The notes under the pieces: generated by a model
The model's input: only the letters and a program-made list of their open reading frames with translations
Database searches by the model: none
What the model was told of the DNA's origin: nothing
Part shown: one piece after another, positions 24,141 to 37,200 of the stretch
How positions within the stretch are numbered: position 1 is the first letter of the stretch
Layout: every line of letters begins with the position of its first letter
Assembly: GCF_026210795.1 (NCBI RefSeq)
Contig: NC_089436.1
Location: 2,604,001 to 2,668,000 of the forward strand
Length of the DNA: 64,000 nucleotides
Direction: 5' to 3'
From: Rhizophagus irregularis
Lineage: Eukaryota > Glomeromycota > Glomeromycetes > Glomerales > Glomeraceae
Made by a program: the position numbers and the translations under genes

Positions 24141-26200
24141 ATGAGTAGCCGTAAACAGCCGAATGGAGAGATAAGGCCACAAGAGTAACCGGTAAGTTTA
24201 GTTACTTTATATAGTCCGGCTTGTCTATCAGACTTAAAAGCAAACCTATCTTTTTATGTTTTATAAATATGTGAACTTATAATTTTTAATTTTCTTTTTT
24301 CTTAATAAGCTTATTTAAATATATCTTCACGTCGTTTTCAGAACGCTTTGTACCAATTTACTGACAGTTGGGATAGTCTAGCTCGGGATATTCGTGAAAT
24401 TCATAAAAGAAATGCGTCGATCCTAGGTTTTGAAGGACTTTATCGTGATGCATTTAATATGGTGCATCATAAAAATGGAGATAAATTATATAATAGTGTA
24501 AGAGAAATTATTAAGTAAGAAGTTGCTGTCTCACAAGTAGTGCCGGCATTCCCTCTTTCAGGTGCAAGTAGTTCACAAACAAACCCTAATGGAGCTGATG
24601 GGGCAAATTTCTTGAAAGTTTTAAAACCTGTTTGGGAGGATCATACTACATGTATGCTTATGATTAGAGATATTTTAGTGTATATGGTAAATTAATGATT
24701 TCAAGTAAAGTTTTGTAATTATTTCTTTTACGTAAATTATTTTGTGCGAGGAAAATTTTTTCCTGTTATAGGCTACATCTAATATTTACACTATAACTAT
24801 AACTAAAGGATCGGGTTTACACAAGAAATGCGAACGTTCCTCGTGTTTATGATCTCGGATTGGATCTATTTAGAGACATAATCGTCCGATCACCGAATTA
24901 TCCAATTCAGACTCATCTTCTTGAAGCACTTTTACAGCAAATTAAGCTTGAACGAGAGAATGAAATTATAGATCGTACTAATGTGAAAGCAGTAATTGAC
25001 ATGTTACTGGAATTAACTGACGCGTCGACCAAAGATACAATTTATGCAATTGATTTCGAAAATAAGTTCTTAGAAGCAAGTTCGGAATACTATAGAGTTG
25101 AGGGAGTAGGAGAATATGATACTTCAGAATACATGAAAGAGGTTAGAAATACATACATACATACATACATGCATGCATACATACATACATACTTATAATC
25201 TCATCTTTTAGGTAGATAAGCGACTGAATAAAGAAGAGCAGCGTATAGTCATTATCTTTCACCGACTACAGAACCAAAGATTCGTAATATTGTAGAAAAG
25301 GAGTTAATTTCAAAACATTTTAAGACAGTGATTGAGGTGCGCTTTATAGTATAAAAATTTTTTGGTTTTATATATTACATGAAATGAATTATTATTTTTT
25401 TTTATTCCAGAAAAGTTTAATTCCTATGCTAAGAAACGAAAAAATGGATGGTAAGTTTCTTGTATTTATCGTTCAATGATTATTATATTTTTGTAATGTT
25501 ATTTATTTAATTTAGATCTTGGAAGAATGTATAAATTATTCGGGCGAGTTGTAAAAGGTCATGATGAAATGAAATCTGCTATTAGTGATTATATACGTGA
25601 ACTTGGTAAAGCGATTAATGAAACAGTAACAAGTAATACAACTGCCGAAGGTGGTAATGCTGCGTCTGGTGATAAACAAACCGAAGTTACTGTTGCTTTA
25701 AGATGGGTACAGGAGGTTCTAGACCTTAAAGACAAATTCGATAAAGTTCAGAATTTAGTTTTATCTAATAATAAAACATTTCAAACATCTTTTAATGAGG
25801 TTTGTCAGTACAAATGTTTTATGTTTTATATTTATATTTCTCAAGATGATTATCTTTTTTATTAATGCTTATAAATTTTTTTTAAAAGGCTTTTGAATAT
25901 TTCATTGATAAGAATCCAAAATCATCCGAGTTTATAACATTGTTTCTTTATGATCATTATACAAAAGGATTAAAGAGGGTTAGTTAACGTAATATTTATT
26001 TTCGTTAAATAACGTTCATCTTAAGTAATTACCAATTTTAAAATTTTAGGAAGAAAATGATAGTGTATTGAATAAAGCTATTACATTGTTCCGCTTTATT
26101 GTCAGATCGAGAGCTTACCACAAAACTAGATGAGATGTCAATAATGCGAGAATATCATCTAATACTCTCCTTAAAAGTTATGAATATTAAGTTTTTTCTA
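24141..26200 (+). pseudogene. Cullin-3 pseudogene (copy 1)
   Basis: Exon-by-exon similarity to the intact cullin-3 at 34229-37848 is very high, often above nine bases in ten. This copy has a stop at the end of the first exon (24175 region) and a stop plus small deletion in exon 2 (AAGTAAGAAGTT near 24513). Exons 8 and 9 are fused by a deletion near 26100, after which the frame closes. Everything past the fused exon, including the RING-binding and neddylation region, is missing. Introns are still recognisable; one holds a CATA microsatellite (25148-25196). The remaining long open exons (24860-25142, 25527-25800) reflect recent origin, not function. Confidence 0.85.
25148..25196 (+). repeat. 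CATA microsatellite in a cullin intron
   Basis: About twelve ATAC units with two GCAT interruptions. The same intron of cullin copy 2 carries a shorter array at 30062-30090, while copy 3 has a TA run there. Confidence 0.85.
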
Positions 26201-26711
26201 TTGTAGTTTAATATATGTAAATATAAAAATAAAAGTTTACAGATTCTAGAGGAATTTGTTATGTGTTATAAAAACCAATAATATATTTATCTTTACCTCT
26301 GCTTTTTTTACTTTTATCTCTACCCATACCTTTCCCTTTCACTATATTTTTTTTTATCTAGCTACTCTACCTTTACATTATACTACATTTTTATAATATA
26401 TTTTTTTAAGGATGTTAATCATGTTATTACTTGGCGACCATATCACGTGATTTAATGAAATTTTTCTATTGATGTATACGAAATTTATGGTTCTTTAATT
26501 CTGGCCAAAATTAATGTGATCTTTGGCAAAATTACATGTCAAATTATTAATGATATTAACGGACCAATTAAAAATTTTGTTTAATCGCTTGGTCAGAAAT
26601 AAAAAACTACGTCATACGCGTGCGATCTTTTTTAAGACAGAAATAATCCTATAATCTTTACTGACTTTTCTCTAAACTGATTTTTGGTAACAAAAACTGA
26701 AAACAAAAACT
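26201..26711. other. Intergenic, promoter side of the TPX2-like gene
   Basis: No gene. A pyrimidine-rich stretch (CTTTACCTC and CTACCCATACC words) lies at 26290-26385 and a TCACGTGA octamer at 26443-26450, 262 bases before the next start. Confidence 0.4.
26443..26450. promoter_or_regulatory. TCACGTGA palindrome upstream of the TPX2-like gene
   Basis: Perfect octamer with the CACGTG core, in the intergenic region ahead of the start at 26712. Confidence 0.35.
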
Positions 26712-28519
26712 ATGAACGTAACTAATTTTAATAACGAAAAACCTAAGTTTGAATATATGGAAGATGTTAGTTGGTTCATGTCGGTAACGCCAAGTACTCA
26801 ACCGCCACAAACCAAAAATTATTTAGTTAAAAAGAGTGGTGGAATTAAAGTAATTATTATAAATTTGAAGTGGATTATCATATTTATCATATTATCTTTT
26901 TAGCGCGTTTATAATAATAAAATATCTCGTCTATTAGAAACGTTCGTTCGTACCAACAGTGCCAAAGCCTTTCAAATTTTATACTGAATTGCGGGCCAAT
27001 GACTCTCGTAATAAAGAAAATTCTCCAAAATCACCATTTATTCCTTTAGCTATCAGTGTGCAACAATTTTTAGAAAATCCAACCAGATTCGATGCTAAGG
27101 TATCAGATGATAATACGTTTCAAAAATCAACATCGTGATTTTGAGGCTAACAATCGCCTTTTAAAAAAAAAAGTCTGGTAAAGTACGTTCAAATAACTTA
27201 ACTATACCGAAATCTCCGCACTTACGCACTAAATATAGGTCTAAACCCACTACGTAAGTTATACGTCACTAATTAATTGAAGTTCGAATAAATAAAATAA
27301 ATACGAAAATCAATCATAAGTCGGGTAATTAATTATTAATGTATTTGATTATTGTTCAGTATATTACCTACAGAAGAGCGCAAAATAAGGGAAATGAGAG
27401 GTTATAAATTCAAAGCTAACCCATTAGATCGAAAGGTAATTGTTCGTCTGAGATTTTACGCATAAAACATCGTTACATCGTCTCTTGCTTTAAATTTTAA
27501 AATCCTCTTTTAAAGATCCTTGAGAATAGGAATTTGGGAATCCCAAAAGTACAAAAGCCAATGCCGACTGTACCATATTCACCGGCCATAACGAAACCTA
27601 AGCCACAAAGACCGAAGAGTCCTTCACCACCGCATGTCATTAAAGCTAATCCCGTACCCGATTATAAAGAACCATATAGACCGGTGATTGAACACCGGTT
27701 AATCGAATTACCAATGTTTAGTTTACCTAGTGAGGAAATTTCCAAGAAGAAATCACAAGAAATTGAAATAATGATTCGTCAAGAAAAAGAGAAAATGGAA
27801 AAGATGCGCGAATTTAAAGCGCAACCACTTCCTACTGGTTCCCCTGATGTATGTAACCATTAAAATGTATTGTACGTACTAGAATAAAATAAAGAATTAT
27901 TCTAATTATTCTTCTCTTTTGTTTTAATGTTCCAAGTGTCTGCCTACACGTCCTTATTATCCACCAACTCACCCAAAACCATTTACATTGTTAACTAATG
28001 ATCGTGGGGAAAAATATCAAAGAAAATTTTATGAGAAAGTGAGAAAAGAGCAGGAATATGTCAAGGAGAATCGATTCCATGCACAACCTCTCCCCAATTT
28101 TGAGCCCAAAATTCCTAGAAAACCTGAATGTCCTCCACCAACAGAACCAATTGGTTTTTTCTTTTTTACTGATACTCGTATGAAAAAACGTCATATTTAT
28201 GACGAACGCAGAAGATTCCGAGAGAAGGAAGCTGAAGAACAAAGAATAGCAAAGATCAGGGAGGAAGAGGTAAGATATAAGAACTAATTCATATTATCGA
28301 TCTTTTTTCGATATTTAACTTTTTATGCATTTATGTTAATAATTAAAGGTACGCAATATGAAGGAAATCCGTCGGTTGAGAGTAGATTTAGTTCATCACG
28401 CTCAACCTATTCGATATTATACACCGATAAATATACAACCATCGGATAAAAAACCGACAAGACCAATTTCTCCCATGATCGGTGAAAAACGACGTAAATA
28501 CATGCGTCAAATCCCATAG
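26712..28519 (+). CDS. TPX2-like spindle protein
   Basis: Seven exons (26712-26849, 26938-27099, 27174-27253, 27360-27435, 27516-27848, 27937-28269, 28349-28519) encode 430 residues. Several motifs are those of the TPX2 family: KPFKFYTELRA, PKSPHLRTKYRSKP, TEERKIREMRGYKFKANPLD, two FKAQPLP/FHAQPLP boxes, and a C-terminal RRLRVDLVHHAQPIRYY. TPX2 binds microtubules and promotes their nucleation around mitotic chromatin; in animals it also activates Aurora A. The N-terminal YMEDVSWFMSV could be an Aurora-type or microtubule-binding motif, but this is uncertain. The acceptor of exon 3 follows an A-run, so that join is less sure. The gene lies between two cullin copies and has no copy elsewhere in the window. 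Confidence 0.78.
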
Positions 28520-29045
28520 ATCCTCTATACTCGGCCATTTTATACTTTTAAAAATTTTAACCAATAACTTTTATAGATACATAGATACTGACCTTAACTT
28601 TAAATAGTTGCGTAACAATAGCAACATGTAGATCAGTAGATCACAAAAAAAAGATTTATTATCCGTTATTGTTCAGTCGATTAGGATTTTAATGACATTG
28701 GTGATTGGTCACCGCAGTATTCCATGAACGAACTATAACTCGGTTATTGGATGGTCTTCTCTATTCCCCCATCCAATAACTATTATTTATAATTTAAAAA
28801 TCAGATCAATTTAATAGTAGTAAAAATGTGTAAATAAAATAATTCCTAATTTTCTTTTACGTGATTTATAAATTCTAATTTATGATTGGTTAATAATATT
28901 GTGATGCATATATCATCTGACACTTTTTTATCATGAATTCATATAACTCCCACTATAAATTATCGTGAAAAAATAGGCAATAACTATTACCTTTGCTAAT
29001 ATATTCACAAATCACCACTTTATTACTCTTTATTTCTATTTCGGT
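28520..29045. other. Intergenic, upstream of cullin copy 2
   Basis: It matches the region upstream of cullin copy 1 (about 23760-24140), except for an extra segment at 28658-28790. Confidence 0.5.
28658..28790. mobile_element. Short insertion with an empty site in the paralogous copy
   Basis: Upstream of cullin copy 1 the sequence runs AAGATTT directly into AATTTAAAAA (about 23822-23840). Upstream of copy 2 about 133 bases are inserted at that point. The insert has a perfect 12-base inverted repeat (gttattggatgg at 28743 and ccatccaataac at 28769), and its edges resemble those of the repeat at 9478-9672. It looks like a non-autonomous element that arrived after the duplication. Confidence 0.6.
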
Positions 29046-31257
29046 ATGAGTAGCCGTAAACGACCAAAAAGAAAGACAAGGCCACCAAAGAAACCAGTAG
29101 GTTTAGTTACTTTATATAGTCCGGTTTGTCTACCAGACTTAAAAGCAAACCTATCTTTTTATGTTTTATATGTGAACTTATCATTTTTAATTTTCTTTTT
29201 TCTTAATAAACTTATTTAAATGTATCTTCACGTCGTTTTCAGAACGCTGTGTACCAATTTACTGACAGTTGGGATATTTTAGCTCAGGCTATTCGTGAAA
29301 TTCATAAAAAAAATGCGTCGATCCTAGGTTTTGAAGGACTTTATCGTGTTGCATTTAGAATAGTGCTTCATAAAAATGGAGACAAATTATATAATGGTGT
29401 AAGAGAAATTATTACGCAGCACCTGGAAGAAGTTGCTGTCTCTCAAGTTGTACCGGCCTTCCCTCTTTCAGGTGCAAGTAGTTCACAAACAAACCCTAAT
29501 GGAGCTGGTAGGGCAAATTTCCTGAAAGTATTAAAAACTGTTTGGGAGGACCATATTACATGTATGCTTATGCTTAGTGATATTTTAAAGTATATGGTAA
29601 GCTAATGATTTCAAGTAAAGTTTTGTAATTATTTCTTTTACGTAAATTATTTTGTGCGGGAAAATTTTTTCCTGTTGTAGGCTACATCTAATAATTACAC
29701 TATAATTAAGGATCGGGTTTACGCAAAACCTGCAAACGTTCCTCTTGTTTATGATCTTGGATTGGATCTATTTAGAGACATAATCGTCCGATCACAGAAT
29801 TATCCAATTCAGAATCATCTTCTTGAAGTACTTTTACAGCAAATTATGCTTGAACGAGAAAATGAAATTATAGATCGTACTAATGTGAAAGCATCAATTG
29901 ATATGTTACTGGAGTTGACTGACGCGTCGACTAAAGATACAATTTATGCAATTGATTTCGAAAATAAGTTCTTAGAATCAAGTTCGGAATATTATAGAGT
30001 TGAGGGACAAATGCTTGTGGGAGAATATGATACTTCAGATTACATGAAAGAGGTTAGAAATATATACATACATACATACATACATACATATAATCTCATC
30101 TTTTAGGTAGATAAGCGACTGAATAAAGAAGAGCAGCGCGTAGGCCATTATCTTTCACCGACTACAGAACCAAAGATTCGTAATATTGTAGAAGAGGAGT
30201 TAATTTCAAAGCATCTTAAGACAATAATTGAGGTAAACTTCATAGTATAAAAAATTTTTTTGGTTTTATAAATTATATGAAATAAATTATTATTTTTTTA
30301 TTCCAGAAAGGTTTAATTCCTGTGCTAAGAAATGAAAAAATGAATGGCAAGTTTTTTGTATTTGTCGTTCAATGATTATTATATTTTTGTAATGTTATTT
30401 ATTTAATTTAGATCTTGGAAGGATGTATAAATTGTTCGGGCGAGTTGTAAAAGGTCATGATGAAATGAAATCTGCTATTAGTGATTATATACGTGAACTT
30501 GGTAAAGCGATTAATGAAACAGTAACAAGTAATACAACTGCCGAAGGTGGTAATGCTGTATCTGTTGATAAACAAACGGAAGTTACTGTTGCTTTAAGAT
30601 GGGTACAGAAGGTTCTAGACCTTAGTGACAAATTCGATAAAGTTCAGAATTTAGCTTTATCTAATGATGAAACATTTCAAACATCTTTTAATGAGGTTTG
30701 TCAGTACAAATGTTTTTTATATTATTGCTCAAGTTGATTATTAATGCTTATAATTTTTTTTTAAAAGGCTTTTGAATATTTCATTAATAAGAATCCAAAA
30801 TCACCCGAGTTTATATCATTGTTTATTGATGATAATCTTAAAAAAGGATTAAAGGGGGTTAGTTTGACGTAATATTTATTTTCTTTCATCTTAATCAATT
30901 ACCAATTTTACAATTTTAGGAAACGGAAAAAGAAATTGGTAGTGTATTGAATAAAGCTATTACATTGTTCCGCTTTGTTGAAGAAAAAGATGTTTTTGAA
31001 CGATATTACAAACAACATTTAGCTAAGCGTTTATTACTTGGACACAGTGTTAATGATGGTGCAGAAAAGCGTACGATAAGTAAACTCGAGGTATGTCAGT
31101 CACTAGCCTATGATTATGAATGCTTCACTTTTTATTTTTAATATTTGTCTCATATATACTTCAGATTGTGAGCGGTTATCAATTTACCACAAAACTAGAG
31201 GAGATGTTCAATAATATGAGAATATCATCTAATACAATGTCAGATTTCAAGGAGTAA
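29046..31257 (+). CDS. C-terminally truncated cullin-3 paralogue (copy 2)
   Basis: Nine exons (29046-29096, 29243-29596, 29711-30052, 30107-30232, 30307-30346, 30412-30695, 30768-30857, 30920-31090, 31165-31257) join in frame to 516 residues with no internal stop. It has the adaptor-binding N-terminal cullin repeats ([42 protein letters not shown]) and the start of the cullin homology domain ([20 protein letters not shown]). It stops at SDFKE where copy 3 reads TAC (Tyr). The rest of the homology domain, the RBX1-binding part and the IVRIMK neddylation site are absent. Exon 5 uses a GC donor and is 9 bases shorter than in copy 3. It could bind BTB adaptors without forming a ligase. Whether it is expressed or a young pseudogene is unknown. 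Confidence 0.65.
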
Positions 31258-32637
31258 TTGGATAAATTTTGTTTCAGAAATATAGCAAGCTTTTTTAATA
31301 TAAAAAAGGATAAATTTGATACCGTAAACGGTGGCTATAGTACCCCTTAAAGTATAGTACCCCTACTCATAAATGTGATTTAGTACTATACATGAAAAAT
31401 TTTCGCTTAACATGTATTTTATATTTGCTTCTTGGGGACATTATGCTTAAAATTTATTACGAAATACGAATACAAACATTATTATTATAATACTGTATTT
31501 ATTAAAATTGTTACGGCATTAATATTCAGTTAAATTCATTTTCATAATCAAACTCTCCATATTTCATTTGTATCAAACAAAAAAGGATTTCTTTATTCTT
31601 TTAGGTTATACAAAGAGAAAATTCTGAATTGAAAATGATGATTTATATGATACCCGGATACCCGGGTACTATAGTCCATCATTTACTGTATTTTATTTTT
31701 AAAGACTGGAACCAATTAATTAATTAAGGTATCTTAAAATTTCTAAACTATAATACATGTCAAATTATTTAATGTAATCAAACTTATTTAATTTTTTAAC
31801 AAAATTTTTAAAACAAGATATTTTTTGCAACTAAATATCAATTGGCAGCAAAAAAAATAATTATATAATAAGAGAATCTTCTTATCTAGTGATTGTCATC
31901 AAACTCCTTTTGTAAAATTTACATTTATTTGTTATTAGAAGATTTATTTAATAGGATTTTCTTTTGCAAAAAATACCTTTATCAATTAAAACTAATTACT
32001 ACATTTTTACATCTAATTCTCTTGATATTAGTTTATCCTATTTTTATGCATAACAATATTTTTTAATTATTGTTAAATAAATTGAATGCTAGCTAGCCTT
32101 AGTATAAAATAGATGAAAATATAAAATAAATTATTCAATTGGTTATACTACCATATAATAATTAACTGTGCAAACCAGTTAATAATCCTTTTTGCATTCA
32201 TTTACAAAATATTTTTATGAACTATCAATATGAAACATTAATAAAAAGCTAAACAATTATTGCATAGTGCACCAAAAAAGCTGGGGATTTTATCCGACCT
32301 AAAATGTTTAGGTCGAACAATAGAATGACACATGACCGAAATATGCAACTTGGCTGTATGTCACTTGCCGGCGATATAGCGAATTCTTTTAGATAAAAGT
32401 TTTGTTTTGTAATTAGAATAGCTCTTTCTTTCGAATTCTCAAAAAATGAAATTGTTACTAGCTCAAATTTCTACGAATTTTCTTAATTTCCTGCGAACTT
32501 TTCGTAAAGTTTATAGTTGACACTGAATTTTTTAATAATACTGTAAGTATTCTAATTTTCTTGTTTTAAAGAGTTTGAGCTGAAATGAAGTCCGATTTTA
32601 AATACTTTATATTTGTTTAGTTTTGTGCAATTATTCA
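31258..32637. other. Intergenic between cullin copy 2 and the ZC3H15 relic
   Basis: Cullin similarity fades by about 31300. After that there is an inverted-repeat element (31320-31690) and AT-rich sequence with no recognised gene. Confidence 0.4.
31320..31690. mobile_element. Inverted-repeat element remnant
   Basis: The left end taccgtaaacggtggctatagtacccc (31320-31346) and the right end gggtactatagtccatcatttactgta (31664-31690) are imperfect inverted repeats over about 26 bases. Inside is an extra ggatacccgggtac palindrome near the right end. No coding sequence, so a non-autonomous DNA element is the best reading. Confidence 0.5.
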
Positions 32638-33531
32638 AGTACAACAAAAAGTGCCATTCGGGGTCGATTCTAAATGATGCTATGTCAATTCTTCAAGTAT
32701 GGACAATATTAAAAAGTGGACAATATTAAATTCTCTCATGATGAATGTTGAAAGAAAAAGTGCGAAAATTGATTCATATACCGATTCAAGGAACAATGAT
32801 AAGAAAGCTGGTTATATGGTAATGTTGAACTTATTAATTATACAAAGTTTATTAGGCAAAAAGTGCATGTATAGAAATGCTCTCCCGCCTGGTTTTGTGC
32901 TCAAATTAAAGCTGAAGGGGAAGAGTAATAACAGATCAATATTGAAGAGTTCTTAGAAACAGAGGTAAATCTTACAAAATGTTTCCCATATGTTGATCAG
33001 AACGTGTAATTTAATTACTGATAATTTTAACAAACTTTCAGGTGGCATAAATTAGGATTTACCTCACACCAGTTGCTCATGAAACTTTCACTGAATGGAA
33101 GAAGAATCGCAAGGTAAAACTGGAAGCTGAGGAAGATCTGCTAAAGAGGCAGCTTTCAAAGTTGGTAAAGCGCAAGGCATATCTTGCCGTGATCTCTTCA
33201 CGTTCAATCCTGTTCTTGTTAACCAGAATAAAGATTATGATGATGATGATTATGATCATGATATTCTTGATCTATCTGGAAGAAGAAGAACAAGGAGAGG
33301 AACTAAAACTGAACAAGTTCTTCATGAACAATCAGATGAAGCAAATAAAGAAAATATTGCTGAAAATCCTTATGAGGGAGGTAATAGTAATAATACCAGC
33401 AAATAATAAACAGAAAACATGATGACAATTCTTGTCACTGAAGAAGGTTAGAAAGTTTAGAAGTTAAAGAGGATTTGTTTGCGACAAAAGATCTGGATGA
33501 ATTAAAAAAAAAAAAGACGAAGAAGATTGAA
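32638..33531 (+). pseudogene. ZC3H15/Tma46 pseudogene
   Basis: The sequence matches exon 2 to exon 5 of the intact gene at 21547-23121, starting inside exon 2 (gtacaacaaaaagtgcc). Exon 1 is gone. There are early stops, several small deletions and loss of part of both zinc fingers; the acidic tail is shortened and out of frame. The 3' flank still matches the intact gene's flank. It sits upstream of cullin copy 3, as the intact gene sits upstream of copy 1. It is therefore one half of a duplicated two-gene unit. Confidence 0.88.
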
Positions 33532-34228
33532 TTGTAGATGTAAAGGCAAATTTCATTATTAAGTCATTATTAAATCATCAAATAATGCAACAGATAATTA
33601 TTTTTGTTTATCAAATATTTTATTATAAAAAATATAGAACAGATAGATTCTCGAACTTTAAATATACTAGTATATCGGTTTTGTTTTTGTTGAATAAGCT
33701 CTTATTGTAATATCTGTTATTTATCCGGATAGTTGCAGGGAGCTGCAAAAATATACGCATTTTCCTGATGCCCATTAAATTTAATTTTTTACACGGATTT
33801 GCTAGGAAATCTCCCAGTGACAACTCTATTGAATTTATTATGTTAAATGGTCAATGATCTAATAATATCAATAGATCATTGACCTCCTCAGCTTGACACG
33901 AAAATTTTTTGTGTAACTAACACATATAGACGTCCAACGAGAGTTTTTTTTAGCAACCGGCAGACCGCAGCAATCGAAAAAATGAAAATGGGGTAAAACT
34001 GAAAAACCCTACATATTTTATTTTTACCAATTCCATATCTGATAATTTTGTTGTCCAGAGACTCGGAATATATTATTATAAACTCCCTTTATTAATTCTA
34101 TTAATTATCGTGAAAGAATAGTCAATAACCCTAAGAACAACTATTAGTCTATCACTTTTGCTTATATATTCACAAATCACCGCTCTATTACTCTTTATTC
34201 CCGGTCCCGCTTTCTAATCTATTTTAGT

Positions 34229-37200
34229 ATGAGTAGCCGTAAACAGCCAAAAGGAAAGATAAGGCCACCAAAGAAACCGGTAAGTTTAGTTACTATAGTC
34301 CGGTTTGAAAAGGTTTATCAAACTGTAGTAAATCCGTAACTTATATTAAGCGCATAAGAATTTCTTTTGTTCTTTATTGTTTCTCAAGTGTAGAAGTTAT
34401 AATAACAAGTATAGATTTAATAGCTTACAAGTTTAAACGTCTAAAAAAAAGCCAGCCAATAATATTTGCGGATACTTTATATAAATATTCTTCTGCAGAC
34501 TTTCTGTCAGACTTTCAAAGTCTTGACTTAGAAACAAAACTATTTTTTATGTTTATATGAATATGTGAACTTATCTTTTTTAATTTCTTTTTTTTTTTTA
34601 ATAAAGACTTAATTATAAAAAAAACTTATTTATTTAAATATGTCTTCACGTCGTTTTCAGAATTCCGCTGACGCCCAATTCAATGACAATTGGGATCGTC
34701 TAGCTCAGGCTATTCGTGAAATTCATAAAAAAAATGCGTCGATCCTAAGTTTTGAAGAACTTTATCGTAATGCATATAACATGGTGCTTCATAAAAATGG
34801 AGACAAATTATATAATGGTGTAAGAGAAGTCATTACGCAGCACCTGGAAGAAGTTGCTGTCTCACAAGTAGTACCTGCATTCCCTCTTTCAGGTGCAAGT
34901 AGTTCACAAACAAACCCTAATGGAGCTGGTGGTGCAAATTTCTTGAAAGTTTTAAAAACTGTTTGGGAGGACCATACTACATGTATGCTTATGATTAGAG
35001 ATATTTTAATGTATATGGTAAGTTAATTGATTTCAAGTAAAGTTTTGTAATTATTTCTTTTACGTAAATTATTTTGTGCGAGGAAATTTTTTTCCTGTTG
35101 TAGGCTACATCTAATAATTACACTATAACTAAAGGATCGGGTTTACGCAAAAACTGCAAACGTTCCTCTTGTTTACGATCTCGGATTGGATCTATTTAGA
35201 GACACAATCGTCCGATCACAGAATTATCCAATTCAGAATCATCTTCTTGAAGTACTTTTACAGCAAATTAAGCTTGAACGAGAGAATGAAATTATAGATC
35301 GTACTAATGTGAAAGCATCAATTGATATGTTACTGGAGCTGACTGACGCGTCGACTAAAGATACAGTTTATGCAACTGATTTCGAAAATAAGTTCTTGGA
35401 AACAAGTTCGGAATATTATAGAGTTGAAGGGCAAATGCTTGTAGGAGAATATGATGCTCCAGAATATATGAAAAAGGTTAGCAAAAATATATATATATAT
35501 TTTTCTCTAAAAAAAAAAAAATTTTTTTGTTCCGAACTTATATATTAATAGCATATTATATCTTTTAGGTAGATAAGCGACTGAATGAAGAAGAGCAGCG
35601 CGTACGTCATTATCTTTCACAAACCACAGAACCAAAGATTCGTAATATTGTAGAGGAAGAGTTAATTTCAAAACATCTTAAGACAGTAATTGAGGTACGC
35701 TTTATAGTATAAAAAAAAATTTTGGTTTTATAAATTACATGAAATGAATTGCAAAAAAAAAATTTTTTTTTTTATTTCTAGATGGAAAATTCGGGTTTAA
35801 TTCCTATGTTAAGGAATGAAAAAATGGATGGTAAGTTTCTTGTATTTGTCGTTCAATGATTATTATATTTTTGTAATGTTATTTATTTAATTTAGATCTT
35901 GGAAGGATGTATAAATTGTTCGGGCGAGTTGTAAAAGGTCATGATGAAATGAAATCTGCTATTAGTGATTATATACGTGAACTTGGTAAAGCGATTAATG
36001 AAACAGTAACAAGTAATACAACTGCCGAAGGTGGTAATGCTGCGTCTGGTGATAAGCAAACGGGAGCCACTGTTGCTGTAAGATGGGTACAGGAGGTTCT
36101 AGACCTTAAAGACAAATTCGATAAAGTTCAGAATTTAGCTTTATCTAATGATAAAGCATTTCAAACATCATTTAATGAGGTTTGTCAGTACAGATGTTTA
36201 ATTATTTATTGTTCAAGATAATTACATCTTTTATTAATGCTTATAAATTTTTTTTTAAAGGCTTTTGAATATTTCATTAATAAGAATTCAAAGTCACCCG
36301 AGTTTATATCATTGTTTATTGATGATAATCTCAAAAAAGGATTAAAGGGGGTTAGTTTGACGTATCATTTATTTTCTTTAAATATTTAAATATCATTATC
36401 TTAGGCAATTACCGATTTATAAAATCTAGAAAACGGAAGAAGAAGTTGATAGTGTATTAGACAAAACTATTACATTGTTCCGCTTTATTGGAGAAAAGGA
36501 CGTTTTTGAGCGATATTACAAACAACATTTAGCTAAGCGTTTATTACTTGGGCGCAGTGTTAGCGATGATGCAGAAAGGGGTATGATAGGTAAACTCAAG
36601 GTATGTCACTAATCTTATGATTGTAGTATTTCACTTTTTATTTTCTAATACTTGTCTCGTGTATACTTCAGGTTGAGTGCGGTTATCAATTTACTACAAA
36701 ACTAGAGGGAATGTTCAATGATATGAGAATATCATCCGATACAATGACAGATTTCAAGGAATACTTGGACAAATCTGTTTTAGAAGTATGCAAGCTTATA
36801 TATATATAAGGATAAGTTTGTTTAAATTAAAATATTGAATACATTATTTAATACATTTTATAATATAGAAACCTAAATTAGATTTAAGTGTAACTGTTCT
36901 TACATCAACGTTTTGGCCAATGAACCTATCAGCAAGTCCAAGATGTAATTTACCGCCAGAATTAACAAAAGCTTGTGGTACCTTCCAAAATTTTTATTTA
37001 GGTCGACATAGTGGTCGTAGATTAACATGGCAATCGAATATGGTAATAAATATTTTATACATTATATATTTTGATAACAGAGTAAGTTTGGATTTGTTTG
37101 CTAATTTTATTTATATACTTAGGGCACAGCAGATATTCGAGGTTCATTCAAAGCACGTAAACATGAATTGAACGTATCAACGTATCAAATGGTTATCTTA

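Noticed and set aside
24860-25865. Functional gene for cullin copy 1 because of its long open exons
   Set aside because: The first exon has a stop, exon 2 is broken, and the 3' half is deleted. Open exons only reflect a recent origin.
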